Positions 10,629-25,154 of a DNA stretch of 64,000 bases are shown piece after piece. Source of the stretch: Thelephora terrestris (lineage: Eukaryota; Basidiomycota; Agaricomycetes; Thelephorales; Thelephoraceae). The stretch lies in contig WIUZ02000001.1 in NCBI GenBank assembly GCA_015956445.1, positions 1,364,001-1,428,000 on the forward strand, given 5' to 3'. The notes beneath the pieces are model-generated. The model searched no databases. It worked only from the letters and a program-made list of their open reading frames with translations, and was not told the origin of the DNA. Numbering within the stretch: position 1 is the stretch's first letter; every line of letters starts with the position of its first letter. Made by a program: the position numbers and the translations under genes.

Positions 10629-12827
10629 CTACTCTGACCAGCTCCAGTCTTCGGTCGTCCTCTCAATCCTCTGTCTTTCAATCCCACTCTTCGTCTTTCG
10701 AACCCTAAACATAACCTTACGTCGCTTCGATACCTCAGCTTCTCCTGCTCCCTCATCCGGCCAGCCCTCCGACCAGGTAGTGACCCACTTATCTAAAGAA
10801 CTTGGTCGCATGACCCGAACCTTGGTGACCTCCTCCCCTGCGTCTTCGTCGACAATTCTATCCCATTTTTTGGGGACAAAATTTTTGAAAACCACTGCTG
10901 GCATCCGTGAAACCCCGCCGCGCTGGTCGTCGTGAGTGTGGTCGTCCTCGGTGTCGCTCGTATAACCCAGTGCCTGTTTGACTCTCCATCTCAACTCCCT
11001 GGCTAACGCAGGCGCGTCCTTCACCTTTTCCCCGGGAACATTTTCTCTGCTCTCCTTCTTCGTAGCCTCTGACCCACGTTCGATGATCCTCGACTCGCTG
11101 ACGAGGAAGTCTGCCAGCGACATGATTGATTCTAGGACACGGGGTGCTAGCTCCTCCCTCGCTTTTAAATCTCGCAAATAACTTTCACCCACATACCAAC
11201 ATAACCTAGGAAAGATACACGTCAGCCGCATTCTGCCAAAAAAGATGTTCCACCTGCTTTGTGAAGAGTGGGAAACGAAATTTCTTCGGGACGTGTGTTG
11301 TCATCTCGATGTCTCTTACCCGCAGTTCTGCTCGAGGGTTCGGCAAGCTCGAAAGTAAGAATCCTAAAATGCAAGTCTGGTGGTCACTCACGAGTGGCAA
11401 CGGTGAGAGAATGGAGGAAATTGCCCCCGAAGACGAGGGTATCAACCGGAGTATACTTGGCAACAGATTACTACACCCCTTCCCAATCATTTCGAGAGTT
11501 TCAGCTTACCACAGCGTGAATCCACCCTGTAGGAATTATCATGGTGTTTCCTTGGACCAATTCGACCTTGTAGACTTTGTCCACCAGATCACCGAGCCAT
11601 GTAGTCGTTTGTATTTCACTACCCGACCACCTTTCGTAAGCGGCAAGGTTTTCGGGAGTGGGGCGGGCAAAAAAGAATGTCTCGAAGGCGCTCACGTGAG
11701 GTTTGCACGGCGAGAGCTTGAACAAAAAAATCACCTTTCTCCCCCAGAGGATATGATAATAAACCGAAGAACCCGCGAAGTCGATGTGCCAGTCCTGAAG
11801 ATGCAGTATTGCTAAGACAGCTCACAGGGCTCATCACAAAAACTCACCGTCCAAGCACCACCGACACCCATGAGGCAGTATAGCTGCACCTTGGGCCACA
11901 AGTTGCCTTTCCCCCTTTTCGAGTGTGGCCAATGGTTCTCTACCCAATCCAAGTCTCGAACCAATTTTGGGGGAACCACCTGGTCCCCAAGCGCGGTCCC
12001 GGAGATTTCCAACGAAATCACATTCAGTACCTTCTCACGAGCGGTGGGCTCTGTCGAAAAATAATTTGCCCATTTTCCGAGGGTCCAACCGGGAGAATTC
12101 GATTGGGTAGATACGTCTGCAATGTGATATGATTGAGCACTGGAAATGATTAGGGGATGATAGGAGACGGACCTATCACCTCGGTTGGGGTCTCCTCTCC
12201 AAGAATGTCCGCAACGCCTGCGACGGTCAACTCTTCATGTGGCATCTTCATTTCAAGACCCTCCGGTGTTTCGATGACAATCGGCTCCTCCATTGCATGC
12301 GGGTCTCGTTCTATCCAGGCGAGGCAGACTTCCTCCCCCTTCATTCGTTTGAAGCTTTCCTTCAGTATTGGCTTGCCTGCTAGCATTTTCAACCACTTGC
12401 TGGAATCAGACTCAGTGTGCTGATCGGCAAAGTCCCTCGTGATTCGCTTCCTCGACGATTTACGAGTGGGCAGCTTGTGGCTGATGGAACGTGTAACATC
12501 CTTGCTCAAGCACGGATGACAGTACCTGAAGAAAGTGAGGCACGAAGGAGTTGGCGAAGGAGACCCCTACCATTTGTCCACAGTCTCAAGATCGCCCTGC
12601 TGCCCTACGCACCTCCAATGGAACCAGCTTTTGCAGTCATCACATCTCACCCAACTTTCTCGGTCTGGGGAATTGGAGCTCTGTTCACCTCCATCTTGAC
12701 ACGCGGGACATTTTTCGTCGGAGGTACCGGCGTTCGCAGAAACTTGGACATTGGGGTCTGTACCTTCCTCAATCTCTTCTGAAGTTTTGAGAGTATTGCG
12801 GGCTGATCGTCGTCGAGGTTTAGCCAT
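10629..12827 (-). CDS. JHD1: JmjC/PHD histone demethylase (JHD1/KDM2-like)
   Basis: An Fe(II)/2-oxoglutarate-dependent histone lysine demethylase; JHD1 enzymes act on H3K36 methyl marks. The N-terminus carries a PHD finger ([18 protein letters not shown], completed by YCHPCL after an intron). The JmjC core follows: [47 protein letters not shown]. The iron ligands are visible as [10 protein letters not shown] (His, Asp) and PTGWIHAV (His). The family signature [17 protein letters not shown] follows the last of these. The C-terminal part is basic and less conserved. About eight short introns are needed. It lies 110 bp downstream of PGK1 on the same strand. PHD followed by JmjC is the JHD1 architecture, so the assignment is firm, while substrate specificity is inferred. 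Confidence 0.9.
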
Positions 12828-12936
12828 ACTCGATCGCGCACGTGATCGCGCCAGGGACAATGTCATTGTCAATGTTAATTGTAGCAGTGCCTCACAGGGT
12901 AGTTGTTACATTTGTGTCTATCCTCGTCAGAGCCGT

Positions 12937-14532
12937 CTATTTCTCGCTCAAATCAGCAACGCCGGGTAAGACCTTTGTTAAGAGTTTCACCGACAGCCAC
13001 GGGTGGGAAAACACAAGACACATACCTTTCCCTCTAGCAGCTCGAGGCTAGCACCTCCACCGGTACTAACGTGGCTTAGTTTATTTTCTGCGCCATATTG
13101 TGCGACAACTGTTGCGGTGTCTCCTCCTCCCACAATGACTACAGCGCCCTTCTCGGCCGCTTCAATGTTGGCATCAAGGAGAGCCTTGGATCCTCTGGCG
13201 AAGGCTGGGAATTCGAACACACCGGGAGGACTTGGTCCCTTAAGTGAATGAGCGGACAAGTTGCGGAAATCAAGCTTACCCATTCCAGAGAATAGTCTTA
13301 GCCTCCAATACCGTGTCTCGGAACAGTCCGCGACTCTTTTCTCCGGCATCCAATCCTAGCCAACCGTCCGGAATGCCTTCGGAATCCGACGCCTCCCCAA
13401 CCTGTAAATTTTGAGCCAGAAGTACACCACTGATAGAGAACTGATGACCGCACCTGAGCCTCCTTATCGAACTTGTCTCCTGTTATGTAATCAACTGGCA
13501 ATACCAACTTGACGTTGTTCTTTTTCGCTTTTTCTACAAGCCCTGCGACCTTTTCCGATCCAGCTGCGTCGAACAAGGAGTTCCCAATCTGAGGGAGGTC
13601 AACTTGAGGTCAAGATACCAACGATCTCAGACCCACAGAGACGTTCTCAAGTGTTTTCTTGAACGTGAATGCCATTCCTCCGCAAATGATCAGAGAATCG
13701 ACCTACAGTTCGTTCGCTTCAACAGGATAGATTTCAGAGGGGAATAATGTCCTGACCTTATCCAACATGTTATCGATCAACTGGATCTTATCAGAGACCT
13801 TTGCACCGCCAAGGATCGCAAGGAACGGACGATCGGGGTGCTCCAATGCCTTGGCGAAGAACTCGAGTTCTTTCTTTACGAGGAATCCAGAGGCCCGTTG
13901 TGGAAGTTTTACTCCAACCATACTGGAATGCGCCCTGTGAGCGGTTCCAAAGGCATCGTTCACGTAAATGTCACCAAGTTTCGTGAGGTTTTCGCGGAAT
14001 TCCGCAACTTTGGTGGGATCGGCTTTGTTTTTCTTGCTGTCCTTTCCCTCCTCCTCGATGTGGAACCTTAGATTCTCCAGGAGAATAATAGAACCGAGTG
14101 GGGCAGAGTTAACAGCAGACTCGACGTCCGGCCCAACGCAATCTTTGACAAATACAATTGGCTTTTGGAGCTGTTTGCCCAGTTCCACGGAAACGGGTTC
14201 AAGAGAATATTGAGGTACGACTCTGCCGTCTGGACGGCCGAGGTGAGACATGAGTATGATCTTGGAGGCGCCTTTGGGGAAGCAAATTGAGAAGAGGCTG
14301 CGGTAAACAAGGTCAGACAAACCTTTTTTGATAGCATATTCGATAGTGGGCAAAGCTGCAACGATGCGCTGGTCTGGAGATAAGAGCCGCGAAGCCTAGA
14401 GCAATGACGGATACGTACGGCAGGATTCGTGATCTTTCCATCTTGCATGGGGACGTTGAAGTCAACCCTGACCAATACCCGTTTACCTTCGAGATCAACG
14501 TCGGTAATTGACAACTTGTTTGAGATAGACAT
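12937..14532 (-). CDS. PGK1: Phosphoglycerate kinase
   Basis: Glycolytic and gluconeogenic enzyme interconverting 1,3-bisphosphoglycerate plus ADP and 3-phosphoglycerate plus ATP in the cytosol. Signature segments are in order: [17 protein letters not shown] near the N-terminus, [71 protein letters not shown] and [14 protein letters not shown]. About seven introns split it. The last one places a short exon ending [10 protein letters not shown] at 12937, the normal PGK end. The start MSISNKLSI fits the family length of about 415 residues. Its start is only 74 bp from the divergent gene at 14607, so the two probably share a promoter region. Confidence 0.95.
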
Positions 14533-14606
14533 GGTTTTGGATGATGAGAGTCAAGGAGGAACCGAGATAATCAGCGTCAAGATCAGTTTTGACTCTGACC
14601 GCGATC

Positions 14607-15426
14607 ATGGAGACGGACTCGACCCCGGCTCCCGGAAACTCGCTCGGTCTCGACATCCAAAACTTATCAATTGAGGACGACGGCACTATACCAGCTCCCG
14701 AACCCCCTGAACAGCCGGGCCACCCCCCGAAGAATGGGCCGACTGACGCAAAGAAGGCTGAAAAGAAAAAACCTTATGTGAACACGGACCGCCACATGAC
14801 AGGGTCAAATCCTAGGGTGAAAATCGTTCCCATATCTAATTGAATAAGTCTACAATCCTTTGGCAGGAGAAACCAAGCGACGATGAGCTTGCTGCTCGCA
14901 TGGCCAGGATCCGAGAGAACAACGAGAAGATCAAGCAACGTCGATTGGTTTGTGGCGCACGCTCTGATCCTGGGTCCGACTGACGCAGCTGGTTCCGTAG
15001 GATGTGAAAGCGGATGAAGAAGCTTTCAAGAAGAGTGAGGAAGATGAAAGGGCGATGCAGGCCCGGATACGTAAGGTACAAGAAGGTGTCAACAATGCTC
15101 GACAACAGAGCGCACGCAGGAAAATGGAAAAGATTGAGGCACGCGAATGGGACACTGGAAAAAAGGATGGTGAGTCAGAAAATACATGGGACCCCGAGGA
15201 GAATGGGAGGGAAGGGAAGGCTCGTGGTCGTGGACGGGGACGCGGTCGCGGTCGCGGTCGTGGGCGGGGTCAAGGTCAGGCCGACGATTCTGCAGCAAGC
15301 AAAGACCTGTGGGCTCCGACGACCTCTGGAGCGGAGGCAGATGGGAGAGAATGGGGCGCAAAGCACCCTGAATGGGATAAAAATCAGACACAATCCGACT
15401 GGTCAAGTCGACCTTCTTGGGATTAA
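14607..15426 (+). CDS. Coiled-coil protein with RG-repeat tract (CCDC9-like)
   Basis: The predicted protein starts METDSTPAPG (an upstream in-frame ATG at 14589 is possible). It has a short acidic, Pro-rich N-terminus, then KKPYVNTDRHMTG, a charged helix (ARMARIRENNEKIKQRRL and DEEAFKKSEEDERAMQARI), and a (G)RGRGRGRG tract at about 15220-15275. It ends in a Trp-containing polar tail, RPSWD. Introns near 14840-14867 and 14948-15000 are needed to join the helix segments. The layout resembles CCDC9-type RNA-associated proteins, which is only a loose family suggestion. RG tracts commonly bind RNA and are arginine-methylated. The function is unknown. Confidence 0.7.
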
Positions 15427-15504
15427 CCTTGTTTTTCGTACTTACTGTAATACATACCATGAGCATGCGTGATCTGATCACTTGCATTTCTCCCATCTTC
15501 TACG

Positions 15505-18134
15505 ATGCCGAGGGGTATCCTCCTGACCTCAAACCTCCCTCAACTTCAGAATCTGATAAAGAGGGACCCTGAAGCCTACAGGGAGGAATTTCTGCAGCAG
15601 TGGAATCGTTACAACACCATTCGTCAGATTTTCCATCTCAACCCTGAACAAGAGGCGAACAACTTTCGCGAGCTGGTCTCCTTCATTTCCCAGGTACTGG
15701 CTTTCCCATCCTTCCCGAAACCCACACGCACGTATCTAATGATTTTTTCAAGCTTGCCAAATGTTACCCGAAAGAAACTGCAGAGTTTCCTGCTCAACTA
15801 TCTGCTTTACTCATTGAAAACTACCAAATCTTGCCCCCAGATATCCGCAGGTCCTTTGTCCAGAATCTGGTCATGCTTCGGGCCAAAAATGTCATATCTT
15901 CCGTGTCGTAATTTGCCTCCCCTTGCCTCCCATCCACCCTTCTTGACCAGGTTTATCTAGGATGTTGCAAACCCTTTTCCCACTGCTCCCCCGGACGACA
16001 TCCACGTCCTTGCGAACGTTGATACGGACAACCATCTTATCCGACATAAAAATTGCGAACAATCGAAACAAGAACCACAAGCTCAATAGGGTTGTTCAGT
16101 CCATGTTATTTGGAATGGTCGAACGGGGCATGGCCCTCGAATTTGTCGGAGATAAGGGGAAGGCGAAAGCCGTCTCCGACTCAGCGTTGGGACTTGCTGG
16201 CCAGGACGCTATGTGGGCCGTGATTTTCACCAAGGAATTATGGCGAAAATCTATCTGGTTCGTCCCACCCTGTCGGGCCCATTTCACCCTAACCTTTCAA
16301 AAGGAATGACACAAAATCCGTCGCAATCATAGCTACGGCTTGCTTCCACCCTGTTGTTAAGGTGCAGAGTGCTTCGATCCATTTCTTTTTGGGTTCCAAC
16401 CAAGACGATGACGAAATGGAACCTAGCGATGACGAGGCAATTCTTCTCTCCTATCCTCGTATGCTCGCATTGAACCGTCCAACCACAGGGTCCAGATCTG
16501 AAGACGTTACAACACCGTCGTGAGGTTAACAAAAAAACACGTTGCGGAGATAGGAAGTTGGAGAAGCAAATAAAGAAAACAAAAAAGGTTTGTGCATCTT
16601 TCATTCCTTTCTACTCGCACCAAAAGTTGTCCCCCTAGAAACGTTCCCAAAAGTCAGATTCACAATCGGGGAACTTTCCTGCATTACAGCTTCTCCACGA
16701 TCCGCAAACCTTCGGGGAGAGACTGTACGACAACTTGAGTCGTTATGAGAAGAAGCTATCACTGGATCACAGGATCATCATAATGCAGCTCTTATCCCGA
16801 GTCATGGGGTCGCATAAGTTGTGCATACTCGGATTCTACACATATGTGGTCAAGTATATCACCTACCACCAACTCAACATCCCATCAATTCTAGCCGCAC
16901 TCGCGCAGTCCGTTCACGAGCTGACACCACCAGATACACTTGAGCCTGTGATCCGGAAAATTTCCCAAGAATTTATCCACCCAGGCGTGGGTAGCGAGGT
17001 AATCGCGGCTGGGCTGAATACCATCCGTGAGATCTGTCGGAGGCAACCTTGGGCTATGGACGAAGATCTCCTTGGGGACCTCGTGTCCTACAGGAAAAGT
17101 CGCGACAAAACCGTCACGGCCGCGGCCAGGGGGCTACTTCAACTCTTTCGAGAAGTCAACCCAGGCATACTTAAACGACGGGAGAGGGTCCGTAACCAGA
17201 AAATTCTAGCAACCTGGTACTGACACCTCAACAGGGGAAAGAGGCAAGCATGGGCTACACTCAGGAGAAACATTCTCTGCCTTTTGGCTATACCGTGAAG
17301 GCAGCGGAAGACATTGATGGCCTGGAAGTAAGTTGTAGATCTCCAGACAGTTACACCTTCGCTGAGCGCACGGCCATACTAGTTCCTCGAGGATCATCTA
17401 AAATCTCTTGACACAGAAAACGTGGGAGAAGATTCTCGGGACCAACAGGCATGGGAAAACTGGCTTGTCGAGTCTGACTCAGATTCTTCCAGTGAACCGG
17501 ATTGGATCAACGTGGACTCAGACGGGGCCGATAACCTCGAAATCAGTGATAGTGACAGCGAAACCGCAGACGTGGAACCTGTCTCTACAAGTTCTGATCA
17601 GCGCGGGCAGCTGCCAGCGGGGGTTCCATCGCTTGCCACCAGGAAGGTAAGAAATGTTCCCCGCGTACATACGAAGTTCTAGCTAATGCCTCTTAGATAC
17701 TTACCCCAGCAGATTTTGCTCTCATCAATGACCTCAGAATCAAAGCCGCCACCGCGGTCGTTGAGAAGACCGGTGGATCTGTTACCAAACGGAAGCTTGC
17801 AGCCCTGGAAGGGAACAGAAAATATGCTACCGCGAATAGCGATTTCATCTCGGAGAATGATATCCTAGGACCAAGGAAGAGGGTGAAGGCTGATTATGCT
17901 GAACGTATAGCATCCATTGAGAAAGGGAGAGAGGATCGGGAGGCGTTTGGTTCGAAGAAAGGCAAGAAAAATAAGGAAGTTCCGAGCAGTTCGACGAACA
18001 AGGAGAAGGCAAGGAATAAGCCCTTCATGATGATCATGAGCAGCGGTGCAGTGAGGGGGAAAAAGAAGGCGTCTTTGAAAGAGAAGCAACAGCGGCTTCG
18101 CCGACACATTGACAAGGCAAAGCGATCGAGATAA
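15505..18134 (+). CDS. SDA1: SDA1, 60S ribosome biogenesis factor
   Basis: SDA1 is a nucleolar protein needed for export of pre-60S ribosomes and for passage through G1 in yeast. The start MPRGILLTSNLPQLQNLIKRDP is followed by the family hallmark YREEFLQQWNRYNTIRQIF. Later come NRNKNHKLNRVVQSMLFGM, a HEAT-like helical body (LYDNLSRYEKKLSLDHRI; GFYTYVVKYITYHQLNIP) and the PRKRVKADYAERIASIEKGRE motif. The C-terminus is very basic (KKKASLKEKQQRLRRHIDK). A strongly acidic Ser/Asp block near 17470-17580 is typical. About eight introns are present. It lies tandem to the RG-repeat gene, 78 bp downstream of its stop codon. Confidence 0.93.
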
Positions 18135-18974
18135 AGGGGTACAGGGCCGCCCAGGGGCTGAGCCTGCGAAGGTCCGATACTTTTTTGTCCCAACTTGAAT
18201 GCGAATTTTCCTCGACGCCTCTCAACCTGTTCAGTAGGCCTGGTGTTTGGGCGCCCAACCGTTATCGAAATTTAAACGGTAGTTCGCACCCAGTGGTTAC
18301 AGTGATGGGTGGCATGCAAAGCGATAGGCCCACAGCAGGGAAAGAGAAACCCTCCAAAGTGACTGATTTATTTTGATACCATGGCAGCCAACAGTAGTGC
18401 ACAAATGTACAGGAGACGAAGCATCACAATCGATTACCACACACGAAGCGACAGATGGTGCTGGGGTACATTTTCTGCTTGACAGGTGCGTCAGAACAGC
18501 AGCCTGTCACGCGCACCGGTCATTCGCTATGTGAGTCGTTGGTGGGAGCAATGCCACGATCGTTTGACAGATCGAACCAGAACGCTGCGCCGACACCTAC
18601 CACCCTGACGAGTGCGAGAGAATATACCCCGCGCTCCCAGATCGTAATACCTGGGTTTCTGGGGTAGGTTCGCAGGTACAAAGGTGATGAGTATGCGGAC
18701 TGGGTGGAGAAGAGGCGGCTAACCTGCAACAGGGTACCAATAATGAGGTGGCGGACCGTCCAGCGAGTGAGACGGGGATCGGTTAGCACAGTGATACCAA
18801 ATCGCATTTAAGGACCATAAGTATCATTGCACAGTACGAAAGAGGACAACGTCACTGATGTGACTTGTGAGATTTACCTCGAAATCAGCCGGTGGCGTCT
18901 AAATTCAGCACGAGAAGACCTGGCACTAACGTCCTGTGGATTTCTGGTCACTCGGCTACAACCACCTGTATCGC
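18135..18974. other. Intergenic stretch with one weak minus-strand ORF
   Basis: 840 bp between SDA1 and the helicase gene. A minus-strand frame of 95 codons (18520-18807, MRFGITVLTDPRLTRW...) is interrupted by a good intron-like segment (GT...CAG), and its second half reads as a hydrophobic stretch (VYSLALVRVVGVGAAFW). It could be a small membrane protein gene or noise. I recognise no family, so it is not called as a gene. Confidence 0.35.
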
Positions 18975-21309
<2,335 letters not shown>

Positions 21310-21462
21310 GATTCAGGCTACGGGTGCAATACATCTTCTTGAAAAGTAGGGCGTACAGTATATATTCGTATAGGCGTGTCATGGGTGATGTGTGTACTGT
21401 TTGTGAAGTGCTCTGAAGAACGCGTTCGAAGCTTCTCAAATGACTGATAAAAAAGACGGGTC

Positions 21463-24400
21463 TTACTCTTTGATGTGGAGCTTTGGGAAGTGATGATTGT
21501 GCAAGATTGCAAGGAACTCCTTCCCGCAAAACTTGAACATATCCTTGCTCCCTTCAAGCTCAAGCATGCAGCGCCTCAAGGCCTCGGAGTCTGTTCCAAT
21601 CAGACCTAGTCCCCTAGTAAGATGTGTAACGCTTACCTTCCACGGTGAGGAGGCTTAGGTGGTGAATACTGCTTTCATGAATAAGGTCGTCTGGGTCTGC
21701 GAACTCATACTTGGCGGCAATCTGATGGGAAGTGAGAAAAGAGTCAAGAACATAATCGTCGTTCTCACCTTGTTGCGCGTTCTCAGGAGATCCTTGAAGC
21801 ATCGTGTTAAGGCATCGTCTGGGGGAGCAAGCGCTGCAGCTACACCAACATGTCTGCCAACGGGAGACGGCGGCTGGATGTCTTCCATCTGATCCTCTCC
21901 ACTAGAAAAATCAACGTAGAGGGGGTCGTAGCCGTGCGCAGAGGCATTTCCGGCTTCGGGTTTCCTGGAAGCCCCTCTAGATCTTGAACTTGCAGATGGT
22001 TGGTCCTTCGGAGGGGCGGAGCCCTGCGGCACCGTGGCCTTCATTCGCAATAATAGCGTGAGCTTCTGCGTCTTGAAATCCGGCGCGTCTCGGCCAATCT
22101 ACGACATCGTTAGCTTTGATCGTCCATCCAGATCCTCCAGAGCTTACCATGATGTACTTGGACGACCAGGTGTCGTTGCGGACAAACGACCACTCCAGGC
22201 CACCCAATTTGACTAGCTGATCGATAATCCGGGTGACAAGGTCCTTGTGATAACACTTCCCAACGCCGAATAATGGATTGTTTTGAAGACCCCTCGAGAT
22301 CACCGCCTTCTTGTTCGATCCTCGGAAGACATCCACCAGCATGGTTTTCGAGAGCGTGTCGCCCTTCTTAGTCAATTGGGAAACAATTTGAAGAATGTTG
22401 ACCCCTGCGTCAGTAAAATCCTGTTCAATCATTGGCTCGCCCCTGAGGCAGACATCACAGCGTTTCCGGCAGTGTTGTGGATCGAACTGCTCTCCGAAAT
22501 TCCGCAGAATCTGCTGTCGCCGACACTCCATCTCGTTTTCGCAAAAATCTTTGACTTCTTGCAATTGTTCCAGTTGGTGCTGCTTTTCCTTATGGTCAAG
22601 ATCCCCACTGCTGATGAGACGTGTGCGTTTCGTGTGATCGGCAGGGTTCCAATCTAGAAGGCTCGATTGATGGATTGAGCAAAGAATCGACCTGTACGCA
22701 AACTCACAAAGGATACAATCCGCTGGCTCTCCATCTCTGCCCGCTCGTCCAGTCTCCTGATAGTACCTGGGGTGAAGTTTTGAAAAGATAGTCCGCGAGG
22801 AAGTTGCGAGACGTACCCGTGAAAGGAACGTGGGAGAGTTTGGTGTACGACATAACGCACTGGCATCCATTAGGCTTTAGCAGACGGATCCCCACGATGG
22901 AGGTACTCACCGTCAGGTTTATCAATGCCCATACCGAACGCTATCTTGATAGATATTGAATAGCGAGAAGGGAGTGCCGAAGGAAATTTGCCCACCGTTG
23001 CAACTATGATTTTCGTCCTGCCGCTGAGCCAATTCTCTTGGGTCTGAGTCTTCGCGCTTCCCTCGATCCCCGCGTGGTAATGTTCCGCGGATAACTTGTA
23101 TTTTGACCGTAGCTCTTCGGCAAACTTTTCGCAGTCGTCCCTCTTCCATGCATAGATGATACCCGTTTCTCCGTCGTGCGTGCTCTTAATCCACTCCGCG
23201 ATCTGGGCAAGTCCGTTGCCACGTCTGGTGCAGACTTCGTAGTGGAGATTTGCGCGATTTGAAGACTGAAGGATCTGGAGGCAGTCGTGTATGCCAAGCT
23301 GTCCCAGTATGTCGCCCCGAACCCGTGGGTCGGCAGTCGCGGTAAGCGCCATGATTGGCACATGGGGGTATTTCTTTCTTAGCTGGCCTAGAAGTTTGTA
23401 CTAATGGAATGGGTTAATATGGAACGCAGGGATATGCATGGCTGAGACCTCACCGATTCACGAAAGTCACGGCCCCAGGTTTCGATACAATGCGCCTCGT
23501 CGATGACAAATCGTGCCAACTGTCCATTCTCGTAGAGTTGCGTGATGATGTTCATCGTGTCGCCCTGATGTAGGCGTTCGGGTGCCATGTAAAGCAACTG
23601 AGGTTTCCTTCCACTCCTCCTAAGCCGTGAAATCGTAGATTGCGAATCTTCGCTGGACGTGACGCTGACTGCATCAACGCCTTTCTGCTTCAACCCATCG
23701 ACCTGGTCCTTTATGAGGGCAAGAAGAGGACTGATCACAACTGTGACGCCCCGCGTTTTGCCAGTTGTGCAAACAGCCGGTAGCTGATAACAAAGACTCT
23801 TGCCTCCGCCCGTCGGCAGTAGGACGAATACGTCCTTCCCGTCCAACGTTGCTTCTATCGCCTCACGCTGGTTCGGGCGAAAATGAGTGAGCATGAAGAC
23901 GTCGCGCAAGATTTTCATTATATCCTCCTCACGAGAACGGGTGACACGCCCAGGATTGGATTGTGGAGACGAGGCAGGCGGATCAAGGACAATTACGGAG
24001 GGGGAAGCACTCAAGCCCCGTTGCCGTAAAGGTAGTGTTGCATTTCTGTTTCGGTCAAAACTGTTATCCATCACCACGCTACCGGCTTCGTCTTCGTCGT
24101 CCAATATGACTATGGGTGGCTGTTCTTGTGATTTGGATTTTTGTGGGAGGCTCGGTGTGCTTGGCGGTGCATGGGGAAGAACAGGGTTATTGAGCGGTTT
24201 ACTCGATGAGGCGGCAGCGAGGTGTTGTGGTTGCCCAGAGGGTAGTGACTTATTTGAGCTCCCTGCCCGGTTGTCCAATATTCCTTGAATCCTGTGACGG
24301 CGTTGTGTACAGATGTCGCTAAAAAACTTGAGGGAAGTATAAGAGTAGGAGAGTTTGAGACCTACATCACATGCTGAAATTCTGCAGGTGGGACAGGACC

Positions 24401-25033
24401 CCTCCGGACGTGCACTTCGAGAAGGTCCTGAATGAAACCCAAGTCTTCAATACGACTTTGGAGTTGCTTATCAGTTTCCTAGAGTTTGTTCAGCGCGCGC
24501 AAGTACACTCATCCATCCGACTCACTTCCGAAAATTCGCGCGCTGCGTCGAATGAACCTTGGGAAGACGAAGGAAGGTCGTGATCGATGTCGATGTATGC
24601 CAAGGGCTCCTTTGGTGAAGGTGCAGCCGACTGCCTGTTAATAAGGTTTGTAACTCCTCCCAAAGGAGTGTCTTGCGAGAACTGGTTTTCTTTCTCAGTC
24701 CCAGCGCGACACCTAGGGCGTTTGGGCTGGACCGTAGAGGACGGAGGAGGAGTTTCAGGGTCCGATGAGAGGCGTTTGAACGGTAGTACTGGGGTAGAAG
24801 AGGTTGGCTGATCACGCGCACGCTTCACAGAGGCAAAGGACCTGGGGGGCTTGAACTTGGACGTCTGTGGGTCCAAAGGTTAGGGGGAGCAGAACGTATT
24901 CAGTGATACGGACCTTGACAGGCTGGATGGGTGTGCACGACGTAGTAGGTAGAGTCGAGGCGGATGCTGAAGCTGGGGCTGAGTCCCTGCTGTAGCTAGG
25001 GGCCTTTGGAGAATCACCCTTTTGAGAGGACAT
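21463..25033 (-). CDS. RecQ-family DNA helicase (SGS1/BLM-like)
   Basis: ATP-dependent 3'-5' DNA helicase for recombination intermediates and stalled forks. The N-terminal 250 residues are disordered (MSSQKGDSPKAPSYSRD...). The helicase core shows FRPNQREAIEATLDGKDVFV, PTGGGKSLCYQLPAV, FVIDEAHCIETWGRDF, IMALTATADPRVR, SAEHYHAGIEGSA, FGMGIDKPD and YYQETGRAGRDG. A zinc site (CRRQQIL...HCRKRCDVC) and an RQC domain follow. The C-terminus has an HRDC-like helical region (IAAKYEFADPDDLIHESSIHH) ending HFPKLHIKE after a 46-nt intron. At roughly 1,000 residues it is shorter than yeast Sgs1. The aromatic-rich loop reads ETWGRDFRES rather than the usual SQWGHDFRPD. It is divergent from NUF2 with 121 bp between start codons. 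Confidence 0.9.
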
Positions 25034-25154
25034 GAGGGGAGATGAGAAGTCGCGCCCCTAACTTCCTCGATCACGTGTGCAATTATCCACAACGCGTCTC
25101 TCAGTCTGGCCGCCGCCAAGTCCAACCTCTCGCACGCTTGTTCATCCTCGCCCC

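Noticed and set aside
21977-22870. Separate 297-residue gene on the minus strand
   Set aside because: It is the RQC part of the RecQ gene read through unspliced introns.
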